Positions 49,878 to 58,290 of a stretch of 64,000 nt of DNA are shown here, piece after piece. This stretch comes from an uncultured Lachnospiraceae bacterium (GTDB taxonomy: Bacteria > Bacillota > Clostridia > Lachnospirales > Lachnospiraceae). Where the stretch lies: contig CAKQXY010000017.1 in assembly GCA_934292725.1 (NCBI GenBank), positions 1 to 64,000 on the forward strand. The letters are read 5' to 3'. Made by a program: the position numbers and the translations under genes. How positions within the stretch are numbered: the first letter of the stretch is position 1; the number at the start of each line of letters is the position of its first letter. Under the pieces are notes generated by a model. It worked only from the letters and a program-made list of their open reading frames with translations. It was not told the DNA's origin and made no database searches.

Positions 49878-49917
49878 AGGTGTCAAAACAGTTTAAAGTC
49901 TGTTTTTGACACCTTAT
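49878..49917. terminator. Bidirectional terminator between clpX and araC-type gene
   Basis: AGGTGTCAAAACAG (from about 49878) pairs with CTGTTTTTGACACCT (to about 49914), with A-rich and T-rich flanks on both sides, so it can serve both convergent genes. Confidence 0.8.
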
Positions 49918-49919
49918 TT

Positions 49920-50774
49920 TTAACTATTTGCTTCGTGTTCTGATTTGCTTTTCTTTCGGTATGCGCTCGGAGAGAGACCTGTAATTTTCTTAAATGTCTG
50001 TGAGAAATAACCAGATGAAGCAAAACCACAGGAACTGCTGATTACAGACATAGAATAATCTGTTGTGGTCAGCAGTTTTTCGGCTTTTTTGACACGTGCC
50101 TGCATAAGATAATTGATCGGAGAAATGCCATATTCATCAGTAAATGCGTGAACAAGATAATATTTGTTGACATGAGAAAATCTTGCCAGCTGTTCTAATG
50201 TGATATCTTCCTCACAGTTTTGATCGAGATAACGGCGTACAGAATCACATAGGTGAGAAGCTTTCTTGTTGGCAGGAGTAAGAATCGTTGAGAAATTAGT
50301 CTGGCGTCCAAAAAGAACAATCAAAATTTCCATTAAATCCTGACATATAGCTTCATGCCCAGGTGCACGTGTTTCAATTTCTTTTAGCATCATCTGTAAG
50401 TAGAAAACCATCGTATCCTTAATTTCTTTAAAATTAACAATACAAAAATTAGAATGATCATTTTCAGAAGAAAGTTCCAGACCTTCAATGCCAAGTACAA
50501 TATATTTCATTGGATGGGAGCGAAGTCCAAGCTCAGTGTGCGAAATATTTGGATTGATGATAATTAAATCATTTGCTTTAACAGGGAAGATATTGTCTTC
50601 TACCTGAAACTGTCCAATGCCTTCAAGAACATAAAAAAGTTCAGAACAATAGTGCGTGTGAGGTGTGCTAAGCCAGTCACCGCTGTAGGTAGCAGAGGAG
50701 ACATAAAGAAGCTTTGCCTTGTTGCGGATTAAATATTCTTTTGTAATTGAGATATCGTAACGTTCATCTGCCAT
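49920..50774 (-). CDS. AraC-family transcription regulator
   Basis: A 284-residue regulator: N-terminal cupin-like sensor (HTHYCSELFYVLEGIGQFQV, about 36-55) and C-terminal two-HTH AraC domain (LEQLARFSHVNKYYLVHAF, about 197-215, and ISSSCGFASSGYFSQTFKK, about 245-263). The cupin half should bind a sugar. It is divergent from the sugar importer beginning at 51113 and is the likely activator of the glycan locus. Confidence 0.87.
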   Translation of the reverse strand: MADERYDISITKEYLIRNKAKLLYVSSATYSGDWLSTPHTHYCSELFYVLEGIGQFQVEDNIFPVKANDLIIINPNISHTELGLRSHPMKYIVLGIEGLELSSENDHSNFCIVNFKEIKDTMVFYLQMMLKEIETRAPGHEAICQDLMEILIVLFGRQTNFSTILTPANKKASHLCDSVRRYLDQNCEEDITLEQLARFSHVNKYYLVHAFTDEYGISPINYLMQARVKKAEKLLTTTDYSMSVISSSCGFASSGYFSQTFKKITGLSPSAYRKKSKSEHEANS

Positions 50775-51112
50775 AAATTTTCCTTTCTGTGTGAAAAAAA
50801 GAATCGTCGTAATGCTATGATACCATAGAAAAAAAGAAAAGTTTATAATAAATTGTTATAAATTTAAAGAATATTGCTGAGCAATATCAATAAAGTTAAT
50901 GCGTAAAACTGTTAAAATATACGATAAAACAGTAATTCAATTCAAGAAAAAATATAAAATGCTGAAAAATATAGATGCGAAATTGCAAAAAAACGCTTAA
51001 AACAGCAAGATAATAACAAAATAGAGCAATATAAAAGTAGAAATAAGGAGATGGGAAAGTTATAATAAGATCATCAAGAACAGAAAAACAAATTTTTAAG
51101 GAGGAATTTATT
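50775..51112. other. Divergent regulatory region, araC-type gene and sugar ABC operon
   Basis: This 338-base region is very AT-rich. A TATAAT at 51061-51066 is a possible -10 box for the importer but I see no good -35. Short imperfect repeats such as AAATTGTTATAAATTT occur around 50850-50870 and could be AraC-family sites. AAGGAGG precedes the importer ATG. No ORF is present. Confidence 0.4.
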
Positions 51113-52408
51113 ATGAGAAAGAAATTAACAGCAGTCCTTCCGGCAGCAGCTATGTTTGCATATGCACTTGCAGGAACTACAGGAATTACACAGAATGTTT
51201 ACGCAGCAGATGAAGAGGAGACATTAACAGTATGGTGTTGGGATCCTACATTCAACGTATATGCAATGAAGCAGGCCGAGGCTGCATACCAGAAGGATCA
51301 CCCGAATTTCAAGCTTGACATTCAGGAGAAGGTTTACTCTGATATTGAGCAGAGCCTGATTACAGCAGCAGAGGCTGGTACATATGATACACTGCCAGAT
51401 ATCTTTTTAATGCAGGATTATTCTTTCCATAAGAATGTAACTAATTATCCGGAGATTTTCATTGAGTTAACAGATTCAGGAATTGATTTTTCACAGTTTT
51501 CAGCAGGTAAGCTGGCAGACTCTACAGTAGATGAAAAGAATTATGGTGTTCCGTTTGATAATGGTGCGACCATCATGGCAATTCGTTCTGATATGGTAGA
51601 GAAGGCTGGACTTAAGGTAGAAGATTTCAAGGATACTACATGGTCTGAATTTATCGAGCTGGCAAAGAAGGTAGTAGAAGCAAATGATGTTCCGATGCTG
51701 ACAAGCTCAGGCGGTTCAGAGATCGTAATTGAGATGCTGCAGTCTGCAGGCGCATCTCCGATTGTAGATGGCGAAGTTAAACTTGTAGATAACGAAGCAC
51801 TGAAGGCAGCAATTGAAGTATATAAGCAGCTTATCGATGAGGGTATCATGGTAGACTACACTGACTGGGATCAGTACATTGCTTCCATGAATAAGGGAAC
51901 AGCAGCAGGTGTTATCCAGGGATGCTGGATCATGTCTTCCATTCAGGCAGCAGAGGATCAGTCTGGTAAGTGGGCAATTGTAAATATGCCGGCACTTGAT
52001 GATATCGAGGGAGCAACAAACTACGCAAACTGTGGCGGTGCGAGCTGGGCAGTATCTTCTAACTGCAAGAATACAGAACTTGCTTTTGATTTCTTGAATT
52101 CTACTTTTGGCGCAGATGTTGATCTTTACGATGATCTGCTTGTAAATGCAGGTGCAATCGCAAGTTATCTGCCAGCTGCAGAGTCTGATGTATACAATGA
52201 GACTTCTGATTTCTACGGCGGACAGGCTGTATATAAGGATATCGTTGAATTTGCAGGACAGGTTCCGGGAATTGATTATGGCGCATATTATTCTGATATC
52301 AGAAGTGCACTGACGGATGCTGTTACAAATGTGGTTCAGAATGATGCTGACATTGATGAAGAGATTCAGAATGCACAGGATACCGTTGAGTTTAACATTA
52401 GCGAGTAA
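51113..52408 (+). CDS. Sugar ABC transporter substrate-binding protein (family 1)
   Basis: A 431-residue secreted binding protein. After a signal peptide of about 32 residues, the mature part starts AADEEETLTVWCWDPTF, and the sugar-binding family pattern follows: YGVPFDNGATIMAIRSDM (about 144-161), TAAGVIQGCWIMSS (about 263-276), WAVSSNCKNTELAFDFL (about 305-321). Like the peptide-binding protein at 6018, the signal peptide lacks a lipobox Cys. It delivers an oligosaccharide to the two permeases that follow; no ATPase gene is nearby, so a shared MsmK-type ATPase is likely. Confidence 0.88.
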   Translation: MRKKLTAVLPAAAMFAYALAGTTGITQNVYAADEEETLTVWCWDPTFNVYAMKQAEAAYQKDHPNFKLDIQEKVYSDIEQSLITAAEAGTYDTLPDIFLMQDYSFHKNVTNYPEIFIELTDSGIDFSQFSAGKLADSTVDEKNYGVPFDNGATIMAIRSDMVEKAGLKVEDFKDTTWSEFIELAKKVVEANDVPMLTSSGGSEIVIEMLQSAGASPIVDGEVKLVDNEALKAAIEVYKQLIDEGIMVDYTDWDQYIASMNKGTAAGVIQGCWIMSSIQAAEDQSGKWAIVNMPALDDIEGATNYANCGGASWAVSSNCKNTELAFDFLNSTFGADVDLYDDLLVNAGAIASYLPAAESDVYNETSDFYGGQAVYKDIVEFAGQVPGIDYGAYYSDIRSALTDAVTNVVQNDADIDEEIQNAQDTVEFNISE

Positions 52409-52421
52409 TTAAGGAAATTCT

Positions 52422-52458
52422 GGTACCGGGAATGCAGTGCGTTCCCGGTATATTTTTA
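52422..52458 (+). terminator. Hairpin between binding protein and permease genes
   Basis: TACCGGGAA (52424-52432) pairs with TTCCCGGTA (52442-52450), followed by TATTTTTA. In such operons a hairpin here usually lets the binding protein be made in excess over the permeases. Confidence 0.7.
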
Positions 52459-52564
52459 TCACCATATTTGCCATAAAAATTGAATTTCTGCTTTAATACA
52501 GACATCTACAGAAAGCATTTTTGCATGGCTCTGAATAATTACAAAATAGAAAGGCGTGGTTAAC

Positions 52565-53455
52565 GTGAAAAGACAAAAAACAAAGATGAGCCTGGAAAAA
52601 AGACATAATCTTACAGGATGGTTTTTCTTAATTCCAGCCGCACTTCTCATTTTTATATTCTGCTTTTATCCGATGGTGCAGGCATTTGTGCTTTCTTTTT
52701 CAAAAAAAGGTACAGGTGGTGCAAGCACATTTGTAGGATTGGCAAATTATAAGAGAATTTTGAAGGATAAAACATTCCAGCAATGCTTGTTTAATACCGT
52801 ATTTTATTTTCTGATCCAAGTGCCGATTATGCTAATTTTGGCACTTTGTCTGGCTCAGCTTCTGAATAATCCAAAGATTAAAGGAAAAAGCATTTTCCGT
52901 ACATTGATTTTCCTTCCATGTGCGACATCACTTGTATCATATTCTATGATTTTCAAATCCTTGTTTGCACAGGATGGTCTTGTCAACAATGTTATTGCAG
53001 CAATTGGTTTGACACCGGTAAATTGGTTTCAGGATGCATGGGCAGCACGCTTTGTAATTGTAATTGCATTGATTTGGCGATGGACTGGCTACAACATGGT
53101 ATTTTATCTTGCTGGATTGCAGAATATTGATTATTCAGTCTATGAGGCAAGCTACATTGACGGTGCAAGTCCATTTAAACAGTTTACACGTATCACCATT
53201 CCACTGTTAAAGCCGACCATTTTGTTAACTGCAATTATGTCCACATCAGGAACATTGCAGTTGTTTGATGAGTCAGTGAACCTGACGGGCGGAGGTCCGG
53301 GAAAATCGACTATGACACTGGCACATTATGTTTATAATATTTCCTTTGTGGAGACACCAAAATTTAATTATGCTGCAGCAATTTCGGTATTTATTTTGGT
53401 AAGCGTGGCAATTCTGTCAGCGATTCAGATGAAAGTAGGTGATAAACGTGACTAA
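52565..53455 (+). CDS. Sugar ABC transporter permease (MalF/UgpA-like)
   Basis: A permease of about 296 residues with six membrane helices and the EAA loop SYIDGASPFKQFTRITIPLL (about 198-217). GTG 52565 is preferred because the GAAAGG site is about 10 bases upstream; GTG 52556 is too close to it. It forms the channel with the next gene, whose start overlaps its end. Confidence 0.87.
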   Translation: MKRQKTKMSLEKRHNLTGWFFLIPAALLIFIFCFYPMVQAFVLSFSKKGTGGASTFVGLANYKRILKDKTFQQCLFNTVFYFLIQVPIMLILALCLAQLLNNPKIKGKSIFRTLIFLPCATSLVSYSMIFKSLFAQDGLVNNVIAAIGLTPVNWFQDAWAARFVIVIALIWRWTGYNMVFYLAGLQNIDYSVYEASYIDGASPFKQFTRITIPLLKPTILLTAIMSTSGTLQLFDESVNLTGGGPGKSTMTLAHYVYNISFVETPKFNYAAAISVFILVSVAILSAIQMKVGDKRD

Positions 53456-54254
53456 AGTAAAAACAACAATATCCTATGTGATTTTGGTTCTTGCAAGTTT
53501 TTTGTCAGCGTTTCCTCTATATTATATGATATCAGGTGCGACAAACGCCAGTATTGACATTGTTAGAGGAAAACTGATTCCTGGAACTCATCTGTTAGAA
53601 AATTATAAGACATTGATAGAGACACAGAATTTAGGTCTTGCAATGTTTAACTCTTTCAGAAATGCGATTGTAATAACGGTAATCTCACTTCTTGTATGCT
53701 CAATTGCAGGTTACGGTTTTGAGATTTATCATGATAAGGGAAAGGATATTTTAATGAATATCCTGCTGCTTGCAATGATGCTTCCGTTTGTTGCTATTAT
53801 GATTCCGTTATTTAAGCTGTTTGCATCATGGAAGCTTGTAAATACTTGGATTGCACTGGCATTGCCATCTATTTCAACGCCATTTTTGATTATGATGTTC
53901 CGTCAGGCAGCAAGATCTTTCCCTCATGATATTATTGAGGCTGCACGATTAGAGGGATTAAGCGAGATTAAGATTTTCTTTACGATGTTTATTCCTGTTA
54001 TGAAATCTACCTATGGTGCAGCTATGACAGTAACATTTATGAATGCATGGAACAATTATCTGTGGCCAACAATTATCCTTCAGGATAAAAATGAGGTTAC
54101 AATGCCGATGTTAGTAGCAAATTTAAAGAGTGGCTATAGTGTAGATTACGGAATGCTGATGTTAGGTGTACTGATCTGTACGCTGCCGACAGCGATTATT
54201 TTCCTTTGTCTGCAAAAGAGCTTTGCAAATGGAATTGCGGGAGCAGTAAAATAA
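53448..54254 (+). CDS. Sugar ABC transporter permease (MalG/UgpE-like)
   Basis: A permease of about 268 residues with six helices. The EAA loop is ARLEGLSEIKIFFTMFIPVM (about 166-185). GTG 53448, overlapping the preceding stop with AGGTGAT just upstream, is preferred over GTG 53439. It ends with TAATG shared with the next gene. Confidence 0.87.
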   Translation: MTKVKTTISYVILVLASFLSAFPLYYMISGATNASIDIVRGKLIPGTHLLENYKTLIETQNLGLAMFNSFRNAIVITVISLLVCSIAGYGFEIYHDKGKDILMNILLLAMMLPFVAIMIPLFKLFASWKLVNTWIALALPSISTPFLIMMFRQAARSFPHDIIEAARLEGLSEIKIFFTMFIPVMKSTYGAAMTVTFMNAWNNYLWPTIILQDKNEVTMPMLVANLKSGYSVDYGMLMLGVLICTLPTAIIFLCLQKSFANGIAGAVK

Positions 54255-54718
54255 TGAGAAATCAGATGAAAAATAAGTATTGTCTGGATGAAAAAGAATT
54301 ACAAAAGGCAAAGGCTGCGCTTTCGCTGGCAAAAAACTTTGGTCTGATTCTTGACGACAGTTTAGAAGCGTTAGAAGAGCGCCGCAAAGAAAAAAATGAA
54401 GAGAACAGGCATAAGCAGGAAAATGGGGAACTGTTTTATGGGCCATGTTTTTATACGCCACCGATGTATCTTCAATATGAGCTGACAAGATTTCGCCTGG
54501 ATTTCGTACAGCCATCTGAAAAAATCAAAAAGCTGGGTGTTTGTCCATCCTTTACACGGGAAGAAAGACTGAATTTTTATGAAAATAATCATGATCTTTT
54601 TGGACGTTACCATGGAGATTATTTCCCATTTGGGGCTGTGGAGCAGATCATTGAGAAAAGATTGAGAGAGGAAGCATATGACAAACTCATTCAAAACATA
54701 TTATGTCAGTCAGATTGA
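54254..54718 (+). CDS. Unknown 154-residue protein of the glycan locus
   Basis: Starts with the ATG of TAATG at the permease stop. It is soluble, helical at the N-terminus (KELQKAKAALSLAKNFG), charged in the middle, and aromatic-rich later (YGPCFYTPPMYLQYELTRF). No signal peptide and no family I know. Tight coupling to the permease and a 41-base overlap with the beta-helix gene suggest a role in the same pathway. Confidence 0.6.
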   Translation: MRNQMKNKYCLDEKELQKAKAALSLAKNFGLILDDSLEALEERRKEKNEENRHKQENGELFYGPCFYTPPMYLQYELTRFRLDFVQPSEKIKKLGVCPSFTREERLNFYENNHDLFGRYHGDYFPFGAVEQIIEKRLREEAYDKLIQNILCQSD

Positions 54719-55991
54719 CGGAAATGATACAAATGATGGTTTAAGCAAATCATCTGCATTTGCAACTTTGTTTGCCATCAACCGCTTGACGCTGCAGCCA
54801 GGAGATCGTGTGCTTTTAGCCAGGGGATCTGTTTTTGAAGGACAGTTTTTACAGATCAAAGACAGTGGAACAAAAGAATCTCCGATTGAGATTGGTGCAT
54901 ATTTGCCAGAAAGCGGCGAGAAATTTTATGATGAAGTATTGCCGGTGATTGCAGCAAATGGACAGGGAATCTGGTATCAGGATTATGGCACAGAATTAGA
55001 TTCGCCAACACATGTGTATCAGGGATATGTGTCATCAGCAGTGTTGCTGTACGATGCAGAATATATCTGGATTCATGATATTGAGATTACAAACAGTGCA
55101 GGGAACATTATAGGAGAAACATATAGTGCACCTTATAAGATGAATCGCACAGGAGTTGCTGTTGCTGCAAGGGACAAGGGAGTAAGAAGTGGTATTCACC
55201 TGCAGAATCTTTATGTTCATGACGTTCATGGAAATGTTTATGATAAGCATATGAATAATGGCGGCATTTACATGACAGCATTAAAGCCGGCAAATGAAGA
55301 TATTACAGGCGCATCTCGTTTTTGTGATATTACAGTAGAAGGATGTTTTGTCTACCGGACAAGCCGTTGGGGAATTGCAGTTGGCTATACATATGCACAT
55401 GATAAGTTTCAGGGAGCTATATTGGATGAAGAAGCATTCCTTAAGTATGGTCATGAACATGTGGTGATTCGCAATAATTATGTTAAGGAAGCAGGCGGAG
55501 ACGGTATTACAGCTATGTATGCGCTTCGTCCGCTTGTGGAACACAATATGACAGATTGTATAGCACAGGAAATTAATGATCGTATTTATTGCTGTCCAAA
55601 AAATCGTGCAGGAAAGGTAGCGGCAGCCATTTGGCCATGGAAATGTAAGGATGCGCTGTTTCGTTACAATGAAGCAGCAGATACGAGATTAAATCAGGAT
55701 GGAATGGCGTATGATGCAGACTCCGGAGATGGAACAACATATGAATACAATTACAGCAGACAAAATGAAGGCGGATGTGTGATGTTTTGTCTTGATGAAG
55801 CAATTCATAATACTTTCAGTCATAATGTAAGCTATGATGATCTTGGAGGAACAATAAGTCCATCCTTGAATCCTGATGCATTGCTTTCTCATAATATTTT
55901 CTATGTCAGAGAAGGTGTTCCATTTGTGAGAAATCAGATGGGCGGCGGAAATTATACTGAGGAAGAAAACCAGATTATTGTGTTGAAATAA
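54678..55991 (+). CDS. Right-handed beta-helix protein, polysaccharide lyase/epimerase-like
   Basis: A 437-residue protein beginning YYVSQIDGNDTNDGLSKSSA (about 7-26) and LQPGDRVLLARGSVFEG (about 39-55), the usual start of parallel beta-helix proteins, with repeated short strands such as NAGIYM-like GGIYMTA, DGITAMYA and YNYSRQNEGGCVMF. Such proteins include polysaccharide lyases, hydrolases and epimerases. No signal peptide is seen, so it should act in the cytosol on an imported oligosaccharide, or be exported otherwise. AGAGAGGAAG precedes its ATG inside the previous gene. Confidence 0.7.
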   Translation: MTNSFKTYYVSQIDGNDTNDGLSKSSAFATLFAINRLTLQPGDRVLLARGSVFEGQFLQIKDSGTKESPIEIGAYLPESGEKFYDEVLPVIAANGQGIWYQDYGTELDSPTHVYQGYVSSAVLLYDAEYIWIHDIEITNSAGNIIGETYSAPYKMNRTGVAVAARDKGVRSGIHLQNLYVHDVHGNVYDKHMNNGGIYMTALKPANEDITGASRFCDITVEGCFVYRTSRWGIAVGYTYAHDKFQGAILDEEAFLKYGHEHVVIRNNYVKEAGGDGITAMYALRPLVEHNMTDCIAQEINDRIYCCPKNRAGKVAAAIWPWKCKDALFRYNEAADTRLNQDGMAYDADSGDGTTYEYNYSRQNEGGCVMFCLDEAIHNTFSHNVSYDDLGGTISPSLNPDALLSHNIFYVREGVPFVRNQMGGGNYTEEENQIIVLK

Positions 55992-56045
55992 GAGCAGTAA
56001 AACAAAAAGAGAATAAGAAAATTTTCGATAGGAGGATAACGTAAG

Positions 56046-58208
56046 ATGAGCCAGACAAAGGGAAGAGTTACGATTCCGACCAATCTAGACGTTGTACCAG
56101 AAACAATTGAACTAATGAAACGCTGGGGAGCGGATGCAATACGTGACTGTGACGGAACTGAATTTCCAGAGGAATTGACAAAAACGGGTGCAAAAATTTA
56201 TGCGACTTATTATACAACAAGAAAAGATAATGAGTGGGCAAAGGCAAATCCAGATGAGGTGCAGCAGTGCTATGTGATGACGGCCTTTTATACGGCAGTT
56301 GACAAAGAACTTTCCATCCCGCTTATGAAGGGAATATCAGATGAACTGATGAAGGTCAACACAAGAGATGATATCAAAAGATGGTGGGAAGTTATTGACC
56401 GTTCAACAGGTGAGATTGTGCCGACAACGAATTGGAATTATCAGGAAGAGACTGGCTGTGTGGTGATCTGCGACGCTGTGCCATTCCATGAATATACGGT
56501 CAGCTTTTTAGCATATATTATCTGGGATCCGGTTCATATGTATAATGCAGTAACAAATGAATGGAAGAATTTTGAGCATCAGATTACTTTTGATGTGCGC
56601 CAGCCAAAGACACATAAGTATTCATTAGAGCGTCTTCGCAAGTATTGTAAAGAGCATCCATATGTGAATGTTATTCGTTATACAACATTTTTCCACCAGT
56701 TTACTCTTATGTTTGATGAGTTAAAGAGAGAAAAATATGTGGATTGGTATGGCTATTCTGCATCAGTTAGTCCTTATATTTTAGAGCAGTTTGAAAAAGA
56801 GGTGGGTTATCCATTCCGTCCGGAGTATATAATCGATCAAGGCTATTATAATAACCAGTATCGCGTTCCGAGCAAGGAATTTAAAGATTTCCAGGCATTC
56901 CAGCGCAGAGAGGTCGCAAAGCTGGCAAAGGAAATGGTAGATATTACTCACGAGTGCGGTAAAGAAGCAATGATGTTTTTAGGAGATCATTGGATTGGAA
57001 CAGAACCGTTTATGGAAGAGTTTGCTACAATTGGACTCGATGCAGTTGTAGGAAGCGTTGGAAATGGAAGTACATTGCGTCTGATTTCTGATATTAAGGG
57101 CGTAAAATATACAGAAGGCCGTTTCCTGCCGTACTTTTTCCCAGATACATTCCATGAGAATGGAGATCCAGTGAAGGAAGCAAAGGAAAACTGGATTACG
57201 GCAAGACGTGCGATTTTAAGAAAGCCGATTGATCGTATCGGATATGGCGGATACTTAAAATTGACACTCGATTTCCCTGAATTTTTACAGTATGTTGAGG
57301 ATGTATGCAATGAGTTCCGTGAGCTATATGAAAATGCAAAGGGGACGACACCATATTGCGTGAAAAAGGTGGCAGTGCTCAATAGCTGGGGTAAGATTCG
57401 CAGCTGGGGCTGTCATATGGTACATCATGCGCTGTATCAGAAGCAAAATTATAGCTATGCTGGAATTATTGAGGCACTTAGCGGAGCACCATTTGATGTT
57501 TGCTTCATTTCATTTGATGATATTCTTCAAAATCCGCAGATATTAAAGGATATTGATGTTATTATCAATGTTGGAGATGGTGATACAGCTCATACTGGTG
57601 GAAGTATTTGGGAAAATCCAGAAATTTCATCTGCAATTCGTAGATTTGTTTACAATGGAGGTGGATTTATTGGTGTTGGTGAACCATCTGGCCATCAATT
57701 CCAGGGTCATTTCTTGCAGCTGGCTGATTTGATTGGTGTTGAGAAAGAGACAGGATTTACTTTGAATTACGATAAGTATAACTGGGAAGAACATCATGAT
57801 CATTTCATTCTTGCCGATACAACAAAGCCAGTAGACTTTGGAGAGGGAAAGAAGAGTATGTACGCATATGCTGGCACAGAAATTCTTGTACAGCGTGAAA
57901 AGGAAGTGCAGATGGCTGTAAATGAGTTTGGTAAGGGTCGAAGCGTATATATTAGCGGCCTTCCATATAATTTTGAGAACAGCCGTATCTTATATCGAAG
58001 CATTTTGTGGAGTGCGCATGGTGAGGCTGTCTTAAATCAGTGGTTTAGCACAAACTTTAATGTAGAAGTTCACGCTTATGTAAAGAATGGAAAATTCTGC
58101 GTGGTGAATAATACTTATGAACCGCAGAAGACGACTGTTTACCGCGGTGACAAAAGCAGCTTTGAGTTGGAAATGGCACCAAATGAGATTAAGTGGTACA
58201 TGATTTAA
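56046..58208 (+). CDS. GH112 beta-1,3/1,4-galactoside phosphorylase
   Basis: A 720-residue cytosolic enzyme, the usual length for GH112. The opening GRVTIPTNLDVVPETIELMK followed by RWGADAIRDCDGTEFP (about 6-41) and the acid residue region around DCDGTE, then WDPVHMYNAVTNEW (about 160-173) and EAMMFLGDHWIGTEPFMEEF (about 308-327), match lacto-N-biose/galacto-N-biose phosphorylases. The enzyme splits a galactosyl disaccharide with phosphate to galactose 1-phosphate. GNB, LNB or galactosyl-rhamnose are possible substrates; sequence alone does not decide. It is the key metabolic gene of this locus. Confidence 0.93.
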   Translation: MSQTKGRVTIPTNLDVVPETIELMKRWGADAIRDCDGTEFPEELTKTGAKIYATYYTTRKDNEWAKANPDEVQQCYVMTAFYTAVDKELSIPLMKGISDELMKVNTRDDIKRWWEVIDRSTGEIVPTTNWNYQEETGCVVICDAVPFHEYTVSFLAYIIWDPVHMYNAVTNEWKNFEHQITFDVRQPKTHKYSLERLRKYCKEHPYVNVIRYTTFFHQFTLMFDELKREKYVDWYGYSASVSPYILEQFEKEVGYPFRPEYIIDQGYYNNQYRVPSKEFKDFQAFQRREVAKLAKEMVDITHECGKEAMMFLGDHWIGTEPFMEEFATIGLDAVVGSVGNGSTLRLISDIKGVKYTEGRFLPYFFPDTFHENGDPVKEAKENWITARRAILRKPIDRIGYGGYLKLTLDFPEFLQYVEDVCNEFRELYENAKGTTPYCVKKVAVLNSWGKIRSWGCHMVHHALYQKQNYSYAGIIEALSGAPFDVCFISFDDILQNPQILKDIDVIINVGDGDTAHTGGSIWENPEISSAIRRFVYNGGGFIGVGEPSGHQFQGHFLQLADLIGVEKETGFTLNYDKYNWEEHHDHFILADTTKPVDFGEGKKSMYAYAGTEILVQREKEVQMAVNEFGKGRSVYISGLPYNFENSRILYRSILWSAHGEAVLNQWFSTNFNVEVHAYVKNGKFCVVNNTYEPQKTTVYRGDKSSFELEMAPNEIKWYMI

Positions 58209-58217
58209 CAAAATAAT

Positions 58218-58290
58218 AAAAAGACTTTCTAAAACAATCATAACGTACATATGCTAGTATGACGAGATTTGTTTTAGGGAGTCTTTTTTT
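58218..58290 (+). terminator. Terminator-like hairpin overlapping the next ribosome site
   Basis: AAAAGACT and TAAAACAA (58218-58236) pair with TTGTTTTA and AGTCTTTT (58269-58288), then more T residues. Its 3' arm contains AGGGAG, the ribosome site of the S8 peptidase gene, and the T run touches the TTG start. It may end GH112 transcripts or mask that site. Confidence 0.6.
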
